A stretch of DNA of 64,000 nucleotides from contig JABYQN010000007.1 in assembly GCA_022606135.1 (NCBI GenBank), forward strand, positions 992,001-1,056,000. The letters run 5' to 3'. The first letter of the stretch is position 1; every line of letters begins with the position of its first letter. Shown one piece after another: positions 53,467-64,000 of the stretch. This stretch comes from Fomes fomentarius (taxonomy: Eukaryota; Basidiomycota; Agaricomycetes; Polyporales; Polyporaceae). A program made the position numbers and the translations under genes. The notes under the pieces are model-generated. The model was not told the DNA's origin and made no database searches. It saw only the letters and a program-made list of their open reading frames with translations.

Positions 53467-55544
53467 ATGTCTCTGCTCGACCTCTCGCTCGAACTCATCG
53501 CGCATATCCTCTCCTACCTCCACTATGTTGATCTCAACGCGTGCAGACGCGTCAATCGTGGCTTCAATAGTCTTATCCGGGGCAACGTACAACTCCAGTA
53601 TTCCATGCAACTCCAGCTATCCGGTTATGAAGACAATCCTGATTCTCCCCTAGTCATCGCGGAGAAATACAAGATGCTTAGACAGCAAGAGTTCTCTTGG
53701 TCTTGTCTTGACTTTGAAAAGGAGACGAGCCTACGGATACCGTTCACTCCATCGAGCATATATGACCTTACCGACGGAGTGCTACTCCTCGGCGAGTGTA
53801 GCCCCGGCATGCAATATGGAGCGGATAACATTCGATGGACGCAGCTCAATAAGCTTATCTCTCAAGACCCTCCATACGACTGCTGGGAGAAGATAGACGT
53901 TGGTGCCCACATCATCGATGTCGGACTAGCCGTCCAGGAGCATGACCTTATAGTCGTCGCCACTGAGTGCGTTGAACTTGCATCTCTTCCTTCCTTATCA
54001 GCACGAATGCTCAATACATACGCAAAGTCGAGAAGCAGAAGATGGGCAGACTGTGTTTGAGCTACGCTTGATACAACTTTCCACAGGGCTCCCTCATCCC
54101 CTCGCCTCAAAGCCTATCATTCCACTCGCAACCGTCCCGTCATTGCCTCACTTAGTCGTCGGCCAGTGCAGCGTATGCTTGGAGATCATCGGCGATTTGC
54201 TCTGCTTCATGTTCCATCACCCGTCTGGCTCCGCCCCTCCGTCTCTCACTGCCATCTTCGAGGTCCACAACTGGAAGACGGGGAACCGACTACAGGTCCG
54301 TATAGCTGTATTTTTATCAGCGTCGCACATATTGAAAACAGTCGCAGATAAGGAAGGTCAATTGTTGCAACTACTCGACCTTTACGTTCCTCGCCCCGGA
54401 CATCGTCGCGCTGCCGAATTGCGCGGACCACTCAATCGAGCTCTGTCGCATAGGTAATGTCCTAGAAGACAGTATGGCTCCTTCAGACATAGAAACAATT
54501 TCCGTTCTCCGGTTGCCTCGCCTCGGCAAAGAGCATTCCATTGTGCAAATCACTTGCCGCTCTGAGCCCAAGATGACGAAAGCAAGAAGAGACGCGCCTG
54601 GATTCCGCTCGACCGAACCTTTCCACCTCAACCCCGAGAACGCCATTGTCATCTTCAATATCATGACCCACGACAGTCATGGGTTCCACGAGTGTCTCAC
54701 GCTTATCGTGCACACGGCCGCGCTTCTGTCCGTGCTGTCCGACCCGCTTCGCACCGCGGCGGACGATACACTTCCTACCTCATCTCCGTCTGCTCTCGTC
54801 CCTGAATACCACGGCACTGGTGCCCTTCCTCTAGAGGGACTTCCAGAAACGATTGATGACACGCATCGGGCAGGACCAGCCTCACCCAGACGCATTCCAT
54901 GGGCGCGATGGGGCCCGCGTGCGTGCCGGTTCCTCGAGACATCCTTCAGTGCCAGTCGTTGGATCACGACCACCTGTGGGCAACGCTACGTCACGGTCGA
55001 CGAAGATCCCATGGAGGATAACTCGACGCGCTCGACCATCGTCGTGTATGACTTCAACCCGCACACTGTCCGTCGATTGGCAACCTTGCACCGTAGGAAG
55101 CGACGTCGCCAGCTGCGCGGCCACTGGGAAGTCACCCTGCCCGAGGGCGAAGTCGTCGCAGGAAGCGCCGCCGTGGACAACTTCCTTTCGTGGTCGAGAT
55201 CCGACGACGCGGCGCTCATCCCATTCACGGACCCGCATACGAAGGTCATCGGTCAGATCCAGTGCGAACCCACGGAGCTCATGGCGGGATATGCGCTCGA
55301 GTACCGGATCTTTGACGAACCTGTGCGGACCAGCTTGCCGTATGCCCAGATGAGCTCGTTCGAGACCTATGCGTATGGCGCTGTGCTGCTCGACAGGAAC
55401 GTGATCATCGGTGTCAAGGTACGTCGTGTGTGTATTGCGATGCATGCTCCGTATTTTTACTGACGATCTATCTGGCTGCAGTTGAATCAAGAGGACGATA
55501 TTCAGGAGCTGGTGATACATTCTATCCGGACGGGCCGATCTTGA
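53467..55544 (+). CDS. F-box protein
   Basis: Substrate-recognition subunit type of SCF ubiquitin ligases. The N-terminus reads MSLLDLSLELIAHILSYLHYVDLNACRRVNRGF (cut here in two recognisable parts, LSLELIAHILSYL and DLNACRRVNR), a clear F-box. Exons 53467-53966, 54028-54295, 54357-55418 and a tentative 55482-55544 give about 630 residues. The rest lacks recognisable repeats; such architectures are common in large basidiomycete F-box families where the target is unknown. The last exon is uncertain: a neighbouring frame reads GDTFYPDGPILIPWTLAFK, which looks protein-like and could be used with a different donor. The first intron acceptor is the weak AAAG/T. Confidence 0.7.
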
Positions 55545-55944
55545 TACCGTGGACGCTGGCGTTTAAAGTACGTCGTTTGAGACGGCACGAATCTAGTTGT
55601 TGTATCCATTAGTATTAGCACTACTCATCTGCTTTCGAGATGTATTCTAGCAAATATACAATCACGTGATCACAGGAAGGTCCGAGATGATACATAATAT
55701 TGTTCAGGTGCGCGGGTCCATGGGGTAAAGTACGTGAGACACGAACGACAGCAGGAACACAATGGCTTAGATAGGTATGGTTTGCAATGAACACAGCACG
55801 ATATTCAGGCGGGACGTTTGACTCAGGTCACAGGGCATACAAGATAGTGAAAGAGCACATGCAGCCATTCGAGGCAAGCTTCAGACAGTAGCGAGAAGGA
55901 TGATGAGTGGGGATAGAGTGCACTTGGACGGTGTCAAGTTGGAC
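55545..55944. other. Intergenic between convergent genes
   Basis: 3' flanks of two convergent F-box-type genes. Nothing recognised apart from the possible alternative last exon of the plus-strand gene, which would extend to about 55611. Confidence 0.5.
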
Positions 55945-57051
55945 TCATGCAAGGAGTTCACGGCTCTTATCGCACGGGAGTTCGTAGACACTGCGATGCT
56001 CGAGGTCAACGCCGTGCTCCTTACATTTTGCCCAGGTGCGCTGCCAATTCGAGGGCTCTTTCGGGCCTGCATTCACAGCGAGCGTGTGACCCTCAGTGCT
56101 CTGCAGCAGTCCCGCAGAGAGTGCAGAAAGAATGTTCCATGCCGCAAGCGAGCTGTAGTAGCCCCCCTCCTCCTGCAAGAAATGTATGGGCGGCGCCTCG
56201 ATCGTCAGTACTAACAGGGACGGCGGGGTGGCCAGGTTTTTCAGCAGGTACGGGGTGTCGATGTGCAGGTGGCGCAGGTCTGGGAAGAGCGTGGGCAGGT
56301 AGTACGAGAAACAGTCGGCGATGTGCGCGGGAGGGGGGACGACGAGGGGGACGAGCGTGCCGTTCGGGCCCGTGCCCATCGGCGACGTCTGGATCTTGTG
56401 GCAGACGCAGCGCGGGACATAGTGCAGGCGGAGGTGCGTGACGCCGCTGATGAGCTGTGTGGGGCGCACGTAGCGCTTGTTGTGCTCGTACGTCCACGCG
56501 AGCTCGACGCGGAGCGTGCGGTCGTACTGCTTGAGGAACTCGAAGAGCGGGTGGTAGGGCAGCGTGTACCGGTTGTCCGTCGGCAGCTCCCTCGTGACGA
56601 CCTCGATGGACCGGCACTCGGGCACGTAGTGCGGGATGCGCGCGTAGTCCGTGCGCCACATGAACCCGGGCCCGCTCGCCCCATTCCAGTCTATGTCGGT
56701 GAGGACGATGTGGACGGTCGAGTTGGCAAAGTACGCGCGTGCGACTGGGTGTACACGCTCCGCGTCGCCGTCCTTGCAGTCCGGGTCGGCGCCGAACTCC
56801 CGGATGATGAGGCGGCGGTAGAAGGCGAAGTCTCTGGAGCACTGGATTGTGATTCGGCGGAGTGCCACAGAGGCCATGACTGCGGACCACCCCCTGCAGG
56901 TGAGCGAGATGTTGTTGTAGAACTCCCAGCGCTCTCCCCAGCCCTGCTTTGCATTACCTACGGGGTACAAGGCCCAGGCGTCGCGGACAATTTGGTGTAT
57001 GAGCTCGACGGGCATAGGTTGCAAGCGGAGGGAGGAAGGATTACAGCGCAT
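55945..57051 (-). CDS. F-box-like protein, intronless
   Basis: Single open frame of 368 residues. Near the start, LQPMPVELIHQIVRDAW resembles the first helix of an F-box, followed by ISLTCRGWSAVMASVALRRI, the usual continuation. The body has segments like VTHLRLHYVPRCVCH and LFPDLRHLHIDTPYL, consistent with a degenerate leucine-rich arrangement. No introns, in contrast to most neighbours. The high GC content makes the opposite strand open as well (280 codons), but only this strand carries family motifs. Target and partners are unknown. Confidence 0.78.
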   Translation of the reverse strand: MRCNPSSLRLQPMPVELIHQIVRDAWALYPVGNAKQGWGERWEFYNNISLTCRGWSAVMASVALRRITIQCSRDFAFYRRLIIREFGADPDCKDGDAERVHPVARAYFANSTVHIVLTDIDWNGASGPGFMWRTDYARIPHYVPECRSIEVVTRELPTDNRYTLPYHPLFEFLKQYDRTLRVELAWTYEHNKRYVRPTQLISGVTHLRLHYVPRCVCHKIQTSPMGTGPNGTLVPLVVPPPAHIADCFSYYLPTLFPDLRHLHIDTPYLLKNLATPPSLLVLTIEAPPIHFLQEEGGYYSSLAAWNILSALSAGLLQSTEGHTLAVNAGPKEPSNWQRTWAKCKEHGVDLEHRSVYELPCDKSRELLA

Positions 57052-57713
57052 GTTGGGTCTGAAACAGCCAGCTTTTCTTATAGCTACTCTTTTTGTCTTT
57101 GTTAGAATGGAATGATCAGTTCAGCCTGCATTCCCATGTGTCACTTAGGATCATCATGCCAGCAATGCGAATGATGACTTACCGAGGGATATCGTGTTAT
57201 CCTGAGGATACTTTACAGTGATCTACCGGTACAGGTACGTACGGGAGAGGGAGGGAAACGCGTAGCGACACTCGCGGTCTGGGTATAAGTAGCGAAGACG
57301 TGGACACTTAGACACCATCCAAATACACAGGCCTGAAACGGAACTTTCCGAGTATCTGGATTCTCAGTTCGAGGAACATCGCTCACTGGACTGGCTGCTG
57401 CAGCACTAGGACGAGTGTCCTGTAAAGCTCCGCAAGCGCAATCGACTTACTTACCACTGTGCGTACTGCAGAGTCCTATGAGTGTACAACATTCGTACTG
57501 ATGCTGCGTTCAACTCGAGCGTCATTGGCCACGCTACAAACACTCATACACAGCCGGACAGCTTGCGGTGAGACCTTAGCGCCGATGCTGTCCTTCGAGC
57601 TCCTTGTGTAGGTCATCCAAATATACGGATGACCCATCTTCTCTGTTCATAGGATACGCCCCGGCATAGAGTCAATGGCCATTACGAGTCCACACACAAT
57701 CCTATCCGTGATC
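57052..57713. other. Intergenic
   Basis: Promoter of the intronless F-box-like gene and 3' flank of the flavoprotein. No features recognised. Confidence 0.5.
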
Positions 57714-59360
57714 CTACCTTTTCGCTGCTTCTTGCCCCGCCTTTCTGCCAAAGACCACTCCTCCGGTCAAACCACTCCCACCCGGGTAGTTGTGGTAGAA
57801 CAGGCCTCCGACCAACTCGCCAGTGCAATACAGGCCAGGGATCGGCAGCCCCGTAGCGTCCGTAATGACGCCTGCCGTGTTTGGGTCGATGGCGAGTCCG
57901 CCAAACGTGAAGGTGATCCCGCACGTAATTTCGACGGCCAGGAACGGCGCACGCTCGAGAGGAAGCGCCCAGTTCGACTTGGGCAAGTCGAGCTGGAGGC
58001 TCTTCGACTGCGTGGAGAGGCCGTCCTTGACCGCGGGGTCCCATTTCGCGTCCGGGTTCTCCACCCTGAACGTCCGCGCCGCGTCGTTGTACCGCTTGAT
58101 CGTCTGTACGAATGCGTCCTTGTCTTCCAGCCCCTTCGCGACCAGCTTGTCTGCGAGCTCCTCAATCGTGTCACCCCATATGTTCTCCACGACATCGTCC
58201 GCATACTCCTCCTTCCGCAACCACGACACGACCGTGCTGTCCCATACCTGGAATGCAACGCCGCCCGGCTGAGCGATGACCTTGCGTCCGAACTTGGCGT
58301 AGGTGTAGTTCCGGTAGTCCTCGCCTTCGTCGACGAACCGCGCGCCCCGCGTATTGAGCATGAGCCCGAGTGGGTAGCCGGATTTGGTGAATTGGTTACT
58401 GAGTACACGGTCGCCCCGATCGCCCGGGGCATTTGCGTCCCAGCACGTCGAGTGGCAGCCTGCGAAGTCGCCCGTTAGCCGCGCGCCTACGCGCTGGGCG
58501 AGCGCGAGACCATCGCCCGTGTTGTATGGTGTCCCGCGGACCTACAGGATGCACAAGTATGGGAGTGCCGGGAATCGCAGCATCAGAACGCGACCTTCGA
58601 AAGGGAGGGCGGAGGTCGCGTATCGCGTGAGTCAACGTACCTTAGCGCGTTCCCAGTCTGGTCCTAGGTACTGCGACCGGAGCTCTTTATTGGCCTCAAA
58701 ACCTCCACACGCGAGAATGACTGAAGGCGAGTGGAGAGTCAGAGCCTCCCCATCTCTGGAAACGGTCAGGCCGACGATAGAGCCTCCCTCGTCTGTGAGC
58801 AGCTTGGTAGCAGCCGTATTGAACCACGTCTGCACGCCCGCGGCTTCCAGTGCAGCACGGTGTGCCGCTATCAACCCTTTCCCACCGTCTTCGACGGAGA
58901 GGGCGAGGCCGCCCCAGAATACCTGTCGTCCGTTGACGAGGTACGCCTGTCTGTTGAAGGCGAAAAGGAAGGGGACGTGTACGCGGTCCGCGAGCCACTG
59001 CACCGCGTCGCGCGAACCGTCCACCACGGCCTTCACGATTGCGGGATCAGAGCGGCCGTTCCCAAGGCGCATGACGTCACGCGTAAAGTCTTCGGCGGTG
59101 TACGGCGCAAGGTCGATGCTTCCGGCCGCGTCTGGGGAGACATTCGTGACGATGGGAAGGAGATCGTGCAGGCCGTTGTGCACGGTGCGGTGCGCGCCCG
59201 CCGTGAAGTAGCCGTTGCCCCCGACCCATTCCGGCGGCGACTTTTCGACGATGAGGACGCGTTTGCAGCCCGCGTCGTGGGCAGACAGCGCGGCACAGCT
59301 CCCCGCGTGGCCTGAACCAACGACGATGCAGTCAAAAGCAGTGTCGATATCGGCGGACAT
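57714..59360 (-). CDS. FAD-dependent dehydrogenase, fumarate reductase/tricarballylate dehydrogenase-like
   Basis: Flavoprotein of the succinate dehydrogenase/fumarate reductase superfamily, closest in feel to TcuA/CobZ-type tricarballylate dehydrogenases. Two exons, 58641-59360 and 57714-58541, give 515 residues. The dinucleotide-binding motif VVGSGHAGSCAALSAHDAG is at 13-31 (GXGXXG at 15-20), VLIVEKSP follows, then GGNGYFTAGAHRTVHNG. The capping domain is in the middle, and the C-terminal FAD contact is GLYCTGELVGGLFYHNYPGG with SGLTGGVVFGRKAG. The start was taken at MSADIDTAF, although the frame stays open to 59414. It is divergently arranged with an SDR gene 638 bp away. The substrate is unknown. 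Confidence 0.85.
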
Positions 59361-59998
59361 GGTGGTGGGAAGCAAAGCTGACTTACGATATCCGAGCTCG
59401 GGAGACCTCTTCACTCTCGTCTTTCGTTCCCCGCGACTTGGATCTTTGGATGATCATGAGGCCATCTGCTATCTTTATCAAGTTTATAGGGTCGGTTCCC
59501 CGAGTCCGGGTGTTTTCGCATCACAACAAGCGCAGTTGTACATCAAGGCCCCAGTAGAAACATGGCGTATGCTAGAGGTTGCAAGACGGGATTTGCGGTG
59601 AATATATGCGCTCAAGCACGGTGCCACGAGCAGCCTGTTGCAAGTTCATGGGAAGAAAGAGAGTAAGAAGCGCCGGAGGTACACTCTCATGATTCTCATC
59701 AACGTTCTCTTGAACATCTCCCGAAGCGAGCTACACTGACTGGACCATGTCCGACAAGCCGCGCTCTCATTGCTGTGGGTTGTATCCTTACGAGGCCATA
59801 TTCTTCCATCGCTCCTGGGCAAAAACGCTTGCCAGGATAATCCGCTGACCTCCTTCGGTCCGGAACGCCGTTGTACGTAGTGCGTAGTACTACGGGATGT
59901 GGGCAAGTACCTTCGATTTCTATCTCGCGGCGTGGGGAAAGCCTGGACGAATAGCTTTCTCCTTGACTTCGATATCTCTCGTACGCTAGCCCACGATC
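59361..59998. other. Shared promoter region of flavoprotein and SDR genes
   Basis: 638 bp between divergently transcribed oxidoreductase genes; could permit joint control. No clear TATA box or factor site recognised. Confidence 0.5.
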
Positions 59999-61324
59999 AT
60001 GACTGAAGCTCTCCGTCTCGACAAGATTTACGATCTCCAGGGCCGAATCGCTCTCATCACTGGCGGGGGCACGGGGATCGGCTGGTCTATAGCTCAAGGA
60101 CTCGCAGAGAACGGCGCAAAGGTGTACATTACTGGCCGGAGGAAGGACACCCTCGAGAAGTCTGCGAACACGTTCGTGTCACAGCACAAGGGCAATGGAA
60201 CCATCATCCCGTGCGTCTAGATTCTTGTTCATCCTGAATCTCTACAGCTGCGGCTTCCACCTCCTCGGGGTTGTCGGCGAGATGCGCATGCAATGCATTC
60301 AGTTGCACCAGAGCGGCGATTGATCCGGCGGTTTCACTTCATCTCTAGATTGACTATGGATGCCACTGATCGCCCAAGCATTGCTGCTGCACGCGACGAG
60401 ATCGCTGCAAAGGAAGGGAAGCTCCACATCCTCGTGAATAAGTAAGTCGCAATCGCACCGCACCGCACACTCCGAGCCCGAGGCTCCGTTCGCCGCAACG
60501 CTCCCTTCTCCCGTTCCACGGCTGACCACCCGAACAGCGCTGGACAGACCGGACCCGTCTCCCCATGGTTCGAAGATCCCAACCACCCGAACCGCCAATC
60601 TGCGGATACGATCGGCCGTGCGCTCTTCGAGGGCGAGTCCTTCGAGGGCTGGGGCAGCCTCTACAACATCAACGCCTTCTCTGTCTTCTTCGTCACCACC
60701 GCCTTCCTCGGCCTGCTCGCAAAGGGTAGCGAGGACGTACCCGGCTACACCTCGTCCGTGGTCAACATCACGAGCGTGAGCGGCTTGGTCAAGCTCGCGC
60801 AGAACCACGTACGTTGACTCTCCGGTGCCCGCATTTTCTGACGGTGGCCGTTGAGCTTTTGCGCGCGGGCCGGACTCCTCGGGAGCGATGAGCTGATTGG
60901 ATTACCCAACCCCTCCCCTACCCCCCACAGTTTGCGTACAACAGCGCAAAAGCCGCCGCGACGCATCTCAGCAAGATGCTCGCAACCGAACTCGCACTCA
61001 AAAACGTTCCCGTCCGCGTGAACTCCATCGCGCCGGGTGTCTGGGAGTCCGAGCTGACTTTCGACAAGATCACGCCCGATCTGGTGGACAAAGTCGGGAA
61101 GGGGATTGCTCCTGTCCCTGCCAAAAGGCCGGGAGCGTGAGTAGCCGTTGCACAAGCCTAGTTCGCTCCAGCACCCAGTTCTCACTCATGCTTCTGTGCG
61201 CTGCAGCCCAGGAGAGATCTCAGGCACGGTCATCTACCTCGTATCTCCGGCGGGCTGCTACACGAACGGGCAAGATATCGCCGTCGACGGCGGATACTTG
61301 ATGGTCAATCCTTCTACGGCGTGA
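59999..61324 (+). CDS. Short-chain dehydrogenase/reductase (SDR)
   Basis: NAD(P)-dependent oxidoreductase with classical SDR layout. Five exons, 59999-60210, 60349-60441, 60538-60808, 60931-61136 and 61207-61324, give 299 residues. The cofactor motif TGGGTGIG is at 21-28 and the basic pair GRRKD suggests NADP(H). NNAG is at 101-104, the catalytic Ser in NITSVSG (about 181-183), and Tyr-X3-Lys at 195-199 (AYNSAKAA). The C-terminal DIAVDGGYLMV is typical. Introns are somewhat longer than average here (70-138 bp). The divergent flavoprotein neighbour could act on a related substrate, but that is inference. The exact reaction is unknown. Confidence 0.9.
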
Positions 61325-61935
61325 ACGACGTCGAACACACGGCCCACGGTCCAGGGAGACAGTGTGAGAGAGTAAGTGCTACACAGACTACGTATACAGA
61401 CCGCCCAGCTTGTTCGCTGAAGCTCAAAAAAATAGGGTAGAGCATACGATAAATTACGCTAGCTGTAGGGGATGATGTGAGGTAGGATCTCGGAGTTGTG
61501 TGTATGATGGGTACAAGGGGTGATGTACGTGTACAAGGTACGGATACAATGCACGGTCAATGTACAATGCAAGATCCGGATCATGTGCAGAACCGGATGA
61601 CAGCAGCGGTAAATAGTAGGGTAGGCTGTGGTAGATGGAAGAACGGGGGTGCATCCGTACATCCGAACATGATCGTCATCATCCGCTGTCTAAAGTGACG
61701 GACGAATCAGCGATATCCGGAAAACGAGTGCATTGTCCGGTGTCGTGTCGTGTCGTGTCGTGTCATGTCATGAAGAGGTCGTAACGCAACTGAATCGCAG
61801 GCCTTGAGTTACAGAGCACATCGATATCCATCGTGCGGAGAGAGAGAGAAAACCGACAGAGCAAAGCAGAAAACACGTCAGCAAAACACAACACATCAGG
61901 ACGACGGACGGGAAAACCTCGAGCACTGGGTCAGG
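61325..61935. other. Intergenic with microsatellite
   Basis: 3' flanks of convergent SDR and F-box genes. A repetitive stretch of TGTAC/GTACA words lies around 61520-61580, and a pentanucleotide repeat at 61737-61771. No gene recognised. Confidence 0.5.
61737..61771. repeat. Pentanucleotide microsatellite (GTGTC)n
   Basis: About five GTGTC units followed by two degenerate GTGTCAT/GTCAT units. Confidence 0.85.
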
Positions 61936-63634
61936 TCAGCGGACGAAGCGCGCCTTCTTCCTCGCCCGGGCGTACCTCATATCGACCTCCCGCCCATGCT
62001 CCCACACCTTCAACGCGATCCCGACGGCCGAGAGCCACTGCAGCGACCGCCAGTCAAGCTCCTTGCAATCGCGGATGTACAGAGCGGAAATCGCGGCGAC
62101 CACGCCCGGGACGTTGTTCTGCAGGTACACGCCGCTGATCCGGTTGAGCACGTCGAGCGTCGCCTCCGCGGTGAGCTTCTCGCAGCGCACGAGCGCGAGC
62201 GCGCGCAAGCGGCGCCCCACGTGCCGGAGCGCGCTGCAGAGGAACGCGTGCGACGTCTGCGGGCCTTCGAGCGTGAGCGTCAGATGCGGAGTGCCCGGGT
62301 AGGGGAGCATGGCGAGAAGAGCTGCGAGGAACCGCTCCTCCAGCCACGCGTAGGCGACTTGCAGGTGGCTCAGGGCGGGCAGGCGCGGGAAGCTCTTGAG
62401 GATGTTGCGGAGGAGCGGGAACGCGTCCGTGTTGTGCATGTACCGCGAGTGTTGCGGAGAGACGAGGTAGAGCGAGCGGAGGACGGGCAGGGAGAGGTGC
62501 GGGAGAGTGTAGATGAGTGCTGGAGGGATGTCCGGGCCGTCGACGCACAGGGCAAGCTTGCGCAGACGGGGGAGATGGACTGCGCGCGAGAACGACGCGG
62601 ATAGGGCATAGCGCGATGCGGTGTCGCCCTTCCAGGGGAACGCGAGACGAAGCTCCTCCAAGCCCGCGGAGACCTGGAGCATGTAGAGCACCTCGGACGC
62701 GGCTTGTGCGCCGCGCGTGAAGCCGTGGTGGGTGTAGTCCAGAAACGTGAGGTTCTGGAAGAGAGGGGGCGTCCATGCTAGACGGATGCCCTGCAAGGTT
62801 GCGCGACGTAGACGCGGGGCGAAGCCGTTGAAGAGCGCGAACTCCTTCGTGTCGTCGTTCTCAGGGTACACAAGCGTAAGCTCACGGAGGGCCAGTGCTT
62901 CGATTGTTGAAGAGTGTCCGCAGCACGCGGACAGCGCCGCGTTCCAGAGAAAGGGCGCGTAGCCCGTGAAGCGAACCTCCAGCGAGCGCCATCGGTGTAC
63001 CTGTGGGATCGCGAGGTGCATGCACAGCTGGACATGGTTGTAGTACGTGAGGTGCGACATCGCGCTGCGTGGACATAGCTGGACGTCGAGAGTGCAGGCC
63101 TTCGCGCGATGTATTCGGCGGCTCCACATGGCCAGGTTACCGTCGAGGTTGATGCGTCTCCAGAGGGAGGGGGTGTGTAGTGCAGTGTATCTCCAGGCTC
63201 TGCAGACATGCGAAACAGTCACGGGGAACATGGTGTCTTCCTCTGCACCTAGCACGAAGATGTGAGCGAGGACCTCATTCGGAAGTTGGGTGATGCGGTG
63301 CGGGCGACGGATCGGCTGACGCGCGGCCGCATGTTGGATTGCAGGGTGCGCGCGGACATGCGCGGCGGCCCTACGTTCGTGCTTGGGTGGCTCTGTGCGC
63401 AAATAATGTGGTCAGAGGGGTGAGGTCGAGCAGGGCGAATTGAACCACATACTGAATTGTGGTTCCCTTCTCCTGCGCGTGGCGAGATGATTGTGGATCG
63501 CGGGAATCAGCGCTGTTCGCGGGAGAGGGGAGCGGAACTCACTCGACGGCATAGAACGACTTGACGGCATCGAGGATTGATCGAGGGAAGGCCGGGGGCT
63601 CCTGCTGGCGGGCGCGCTTGAAGGAGAAGGGCAT
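61936..63634 (-). CDS. F-box protein with leucine-rich body
   Basis: Main exon 61936-63390 (485 codons) starts in PPKHERRAAAHV and carries RITQLPNEVLAHIFVLGAEE with VSHVCRAWRYTALHTPSLWR, a canonical basidiomycete F-box, then repeated leucine-rich segments (LRRATLQGIRLAW, LTFLDYTHHGF, LEELRLAFPW, LPRLRKLALCVD). The main exon has no upstream ATG of its own before the F-box, so an upstream exon is required. 63548-63634 encodes MPFSFKRARQQEPPAFPRS then ILDAVKSFYA, similar to starts I associate with such proteins. The best donor (GA/GTGAGT at 63544) is out of phase with the available acceptors; GCC/GTCGAG is in phase but weak. The start is therefore tentative. Target unknown. Confidence 0.72.
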
Positions 63635-64000
63635 GCTCCCTCTGTTTGCAGGATGGACAATGGTCAGGGGAAGAAAACGCGCCGCGCGGGGGCGGGAAAG
63701 TGCATTATGTATTTATGTGCGCGCGCAGAGGGCTGGAGGGCGACCAAGACTTGTAGAGGCGAATTCGAAACGAAGACGAGCGATAGGCAGTGTGAGGATG
63801 ATGCTGTGCGTGACTGGGAAGAGCCGGACGAAAGGCTCTCTGAGACCTGCGCGAAATGGAGAAAAAGGAGCGGGCCCAATTGTGGGCCTGTTCCCGCCGG
63901 AGACAAAGCAGAAGAGGCGTCGGCCAGACAGGCGTCCGGCACAGGAACCGTAGAATGGAGAAGCGCCTCAGTGGGAACCCCAACTCCTCCGAAGAATGCC
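63635..64000. other. Upstream flank at window edge
   Basis: No gene recognised; open frames on both strands here are short and without motifs. A gene truncated by the window end cannot be excluded. Confidence 0.4.

Noticed and set aside
56263..57105. 280-codon open frame (plus) opposite the intronless F-box-like gene
   Set aside because: GC-rich shadow frame with Arg/Val/Asp bias and no motif; the minus strand has the F-box-like helices.
57675..58478. 267-codon open frame antisense to the flavoprotein
   Set aside because: No motif, and the opposite strand encodes conserved FAD-binding residues throughout.
61804..62604. 266-codon plus-strand frame opposite the F-box/LRR gene
   Set aside because: Arg/Glu-rich antisense shadow, no start context or motif.
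62054..62776. 240-codon alternative frame inside the F-box/LRR gene
   Set aside because: Pro/Ala/Arg-rich shadow of a high-GC coding exon.
1..64000. CRISPR array or prokaryotic defence system
   Set aside because: No regularly spaced direct repeats; gene structure is entirely eukaryotic with spliceosomal introns.

Overview
This window looks like nuclear DNA of a wood-inhabiting basidiomycete, most likely an agaricomycete such as a polypore. The signs are genes broken up by many 45-80 bp GT-AG introns, class I hydrophobins, a run of related cytochrome P450 genes, a Copia LTR retrotransposon, F-box families and typical fungal cell-wall and mitochondrial genes. I read the sequence by eye and built exon joins by frame, splice signals and paralogue comparison. 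Most joined models give an exact multiple of three; uncertain joins are flagged.

Layout. 0-7 kb is a dense housekeeping block: mitochondrial porin (VDAC), a small rhodanese/Cdc25-like phosphatase, the Cox20 assembly factor, a U2 snRNA gene, a 107-residue unknown protein and a LYR-motif protein. 7-22 kb is dynamic: a hydrophobin with a decayed copy of its last exon, an intact P450 with a complete Copia element (10747-17192, LTRs that read identical, TSD ATTTA) inserted 15 bp upstream of its start codon, a secreted aspartic protease, and a second hydrophobin in inverted orientation. 22-24 kb holds a Pex24/dysferlin-type peroxisomal membrane protein. 24-32.5 kb is a P450 array in decay: a heavily deleted relic, a gene split by a 1,584-bp terminal-inverted-repeat element that contains a minisatellite, and a copy with a single-base frameshift. 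33-41.4 kb holds a C2-domain protein, a tandem pair of 147-residue secreted proteins and a tandem pair of DUF4436-like membrane proteins. 42-64 kb holds a ZIP9-like metal transporter, a KRE6/SKN1 glucan protein, a Ulp2-type SUMO protease, three F-box-type proteins, and a divergent flavoprotein/short-chain dehydrogenase pair.

How it works together. No operon-like pathway is evident. The shared theme is local duplication followed by divergence or decay (hydrophobins, P450s, secreted proteins, DUF4436 proteins), with two mobile elements landing in or next to P450 genes. I did not find a convincing new multi-gene system. The most informative new-looking items are the TIR element, the Copia insertion that may have re-wired a P450 promoter, and the exon-level record of P450 and hydrophobin turnover.
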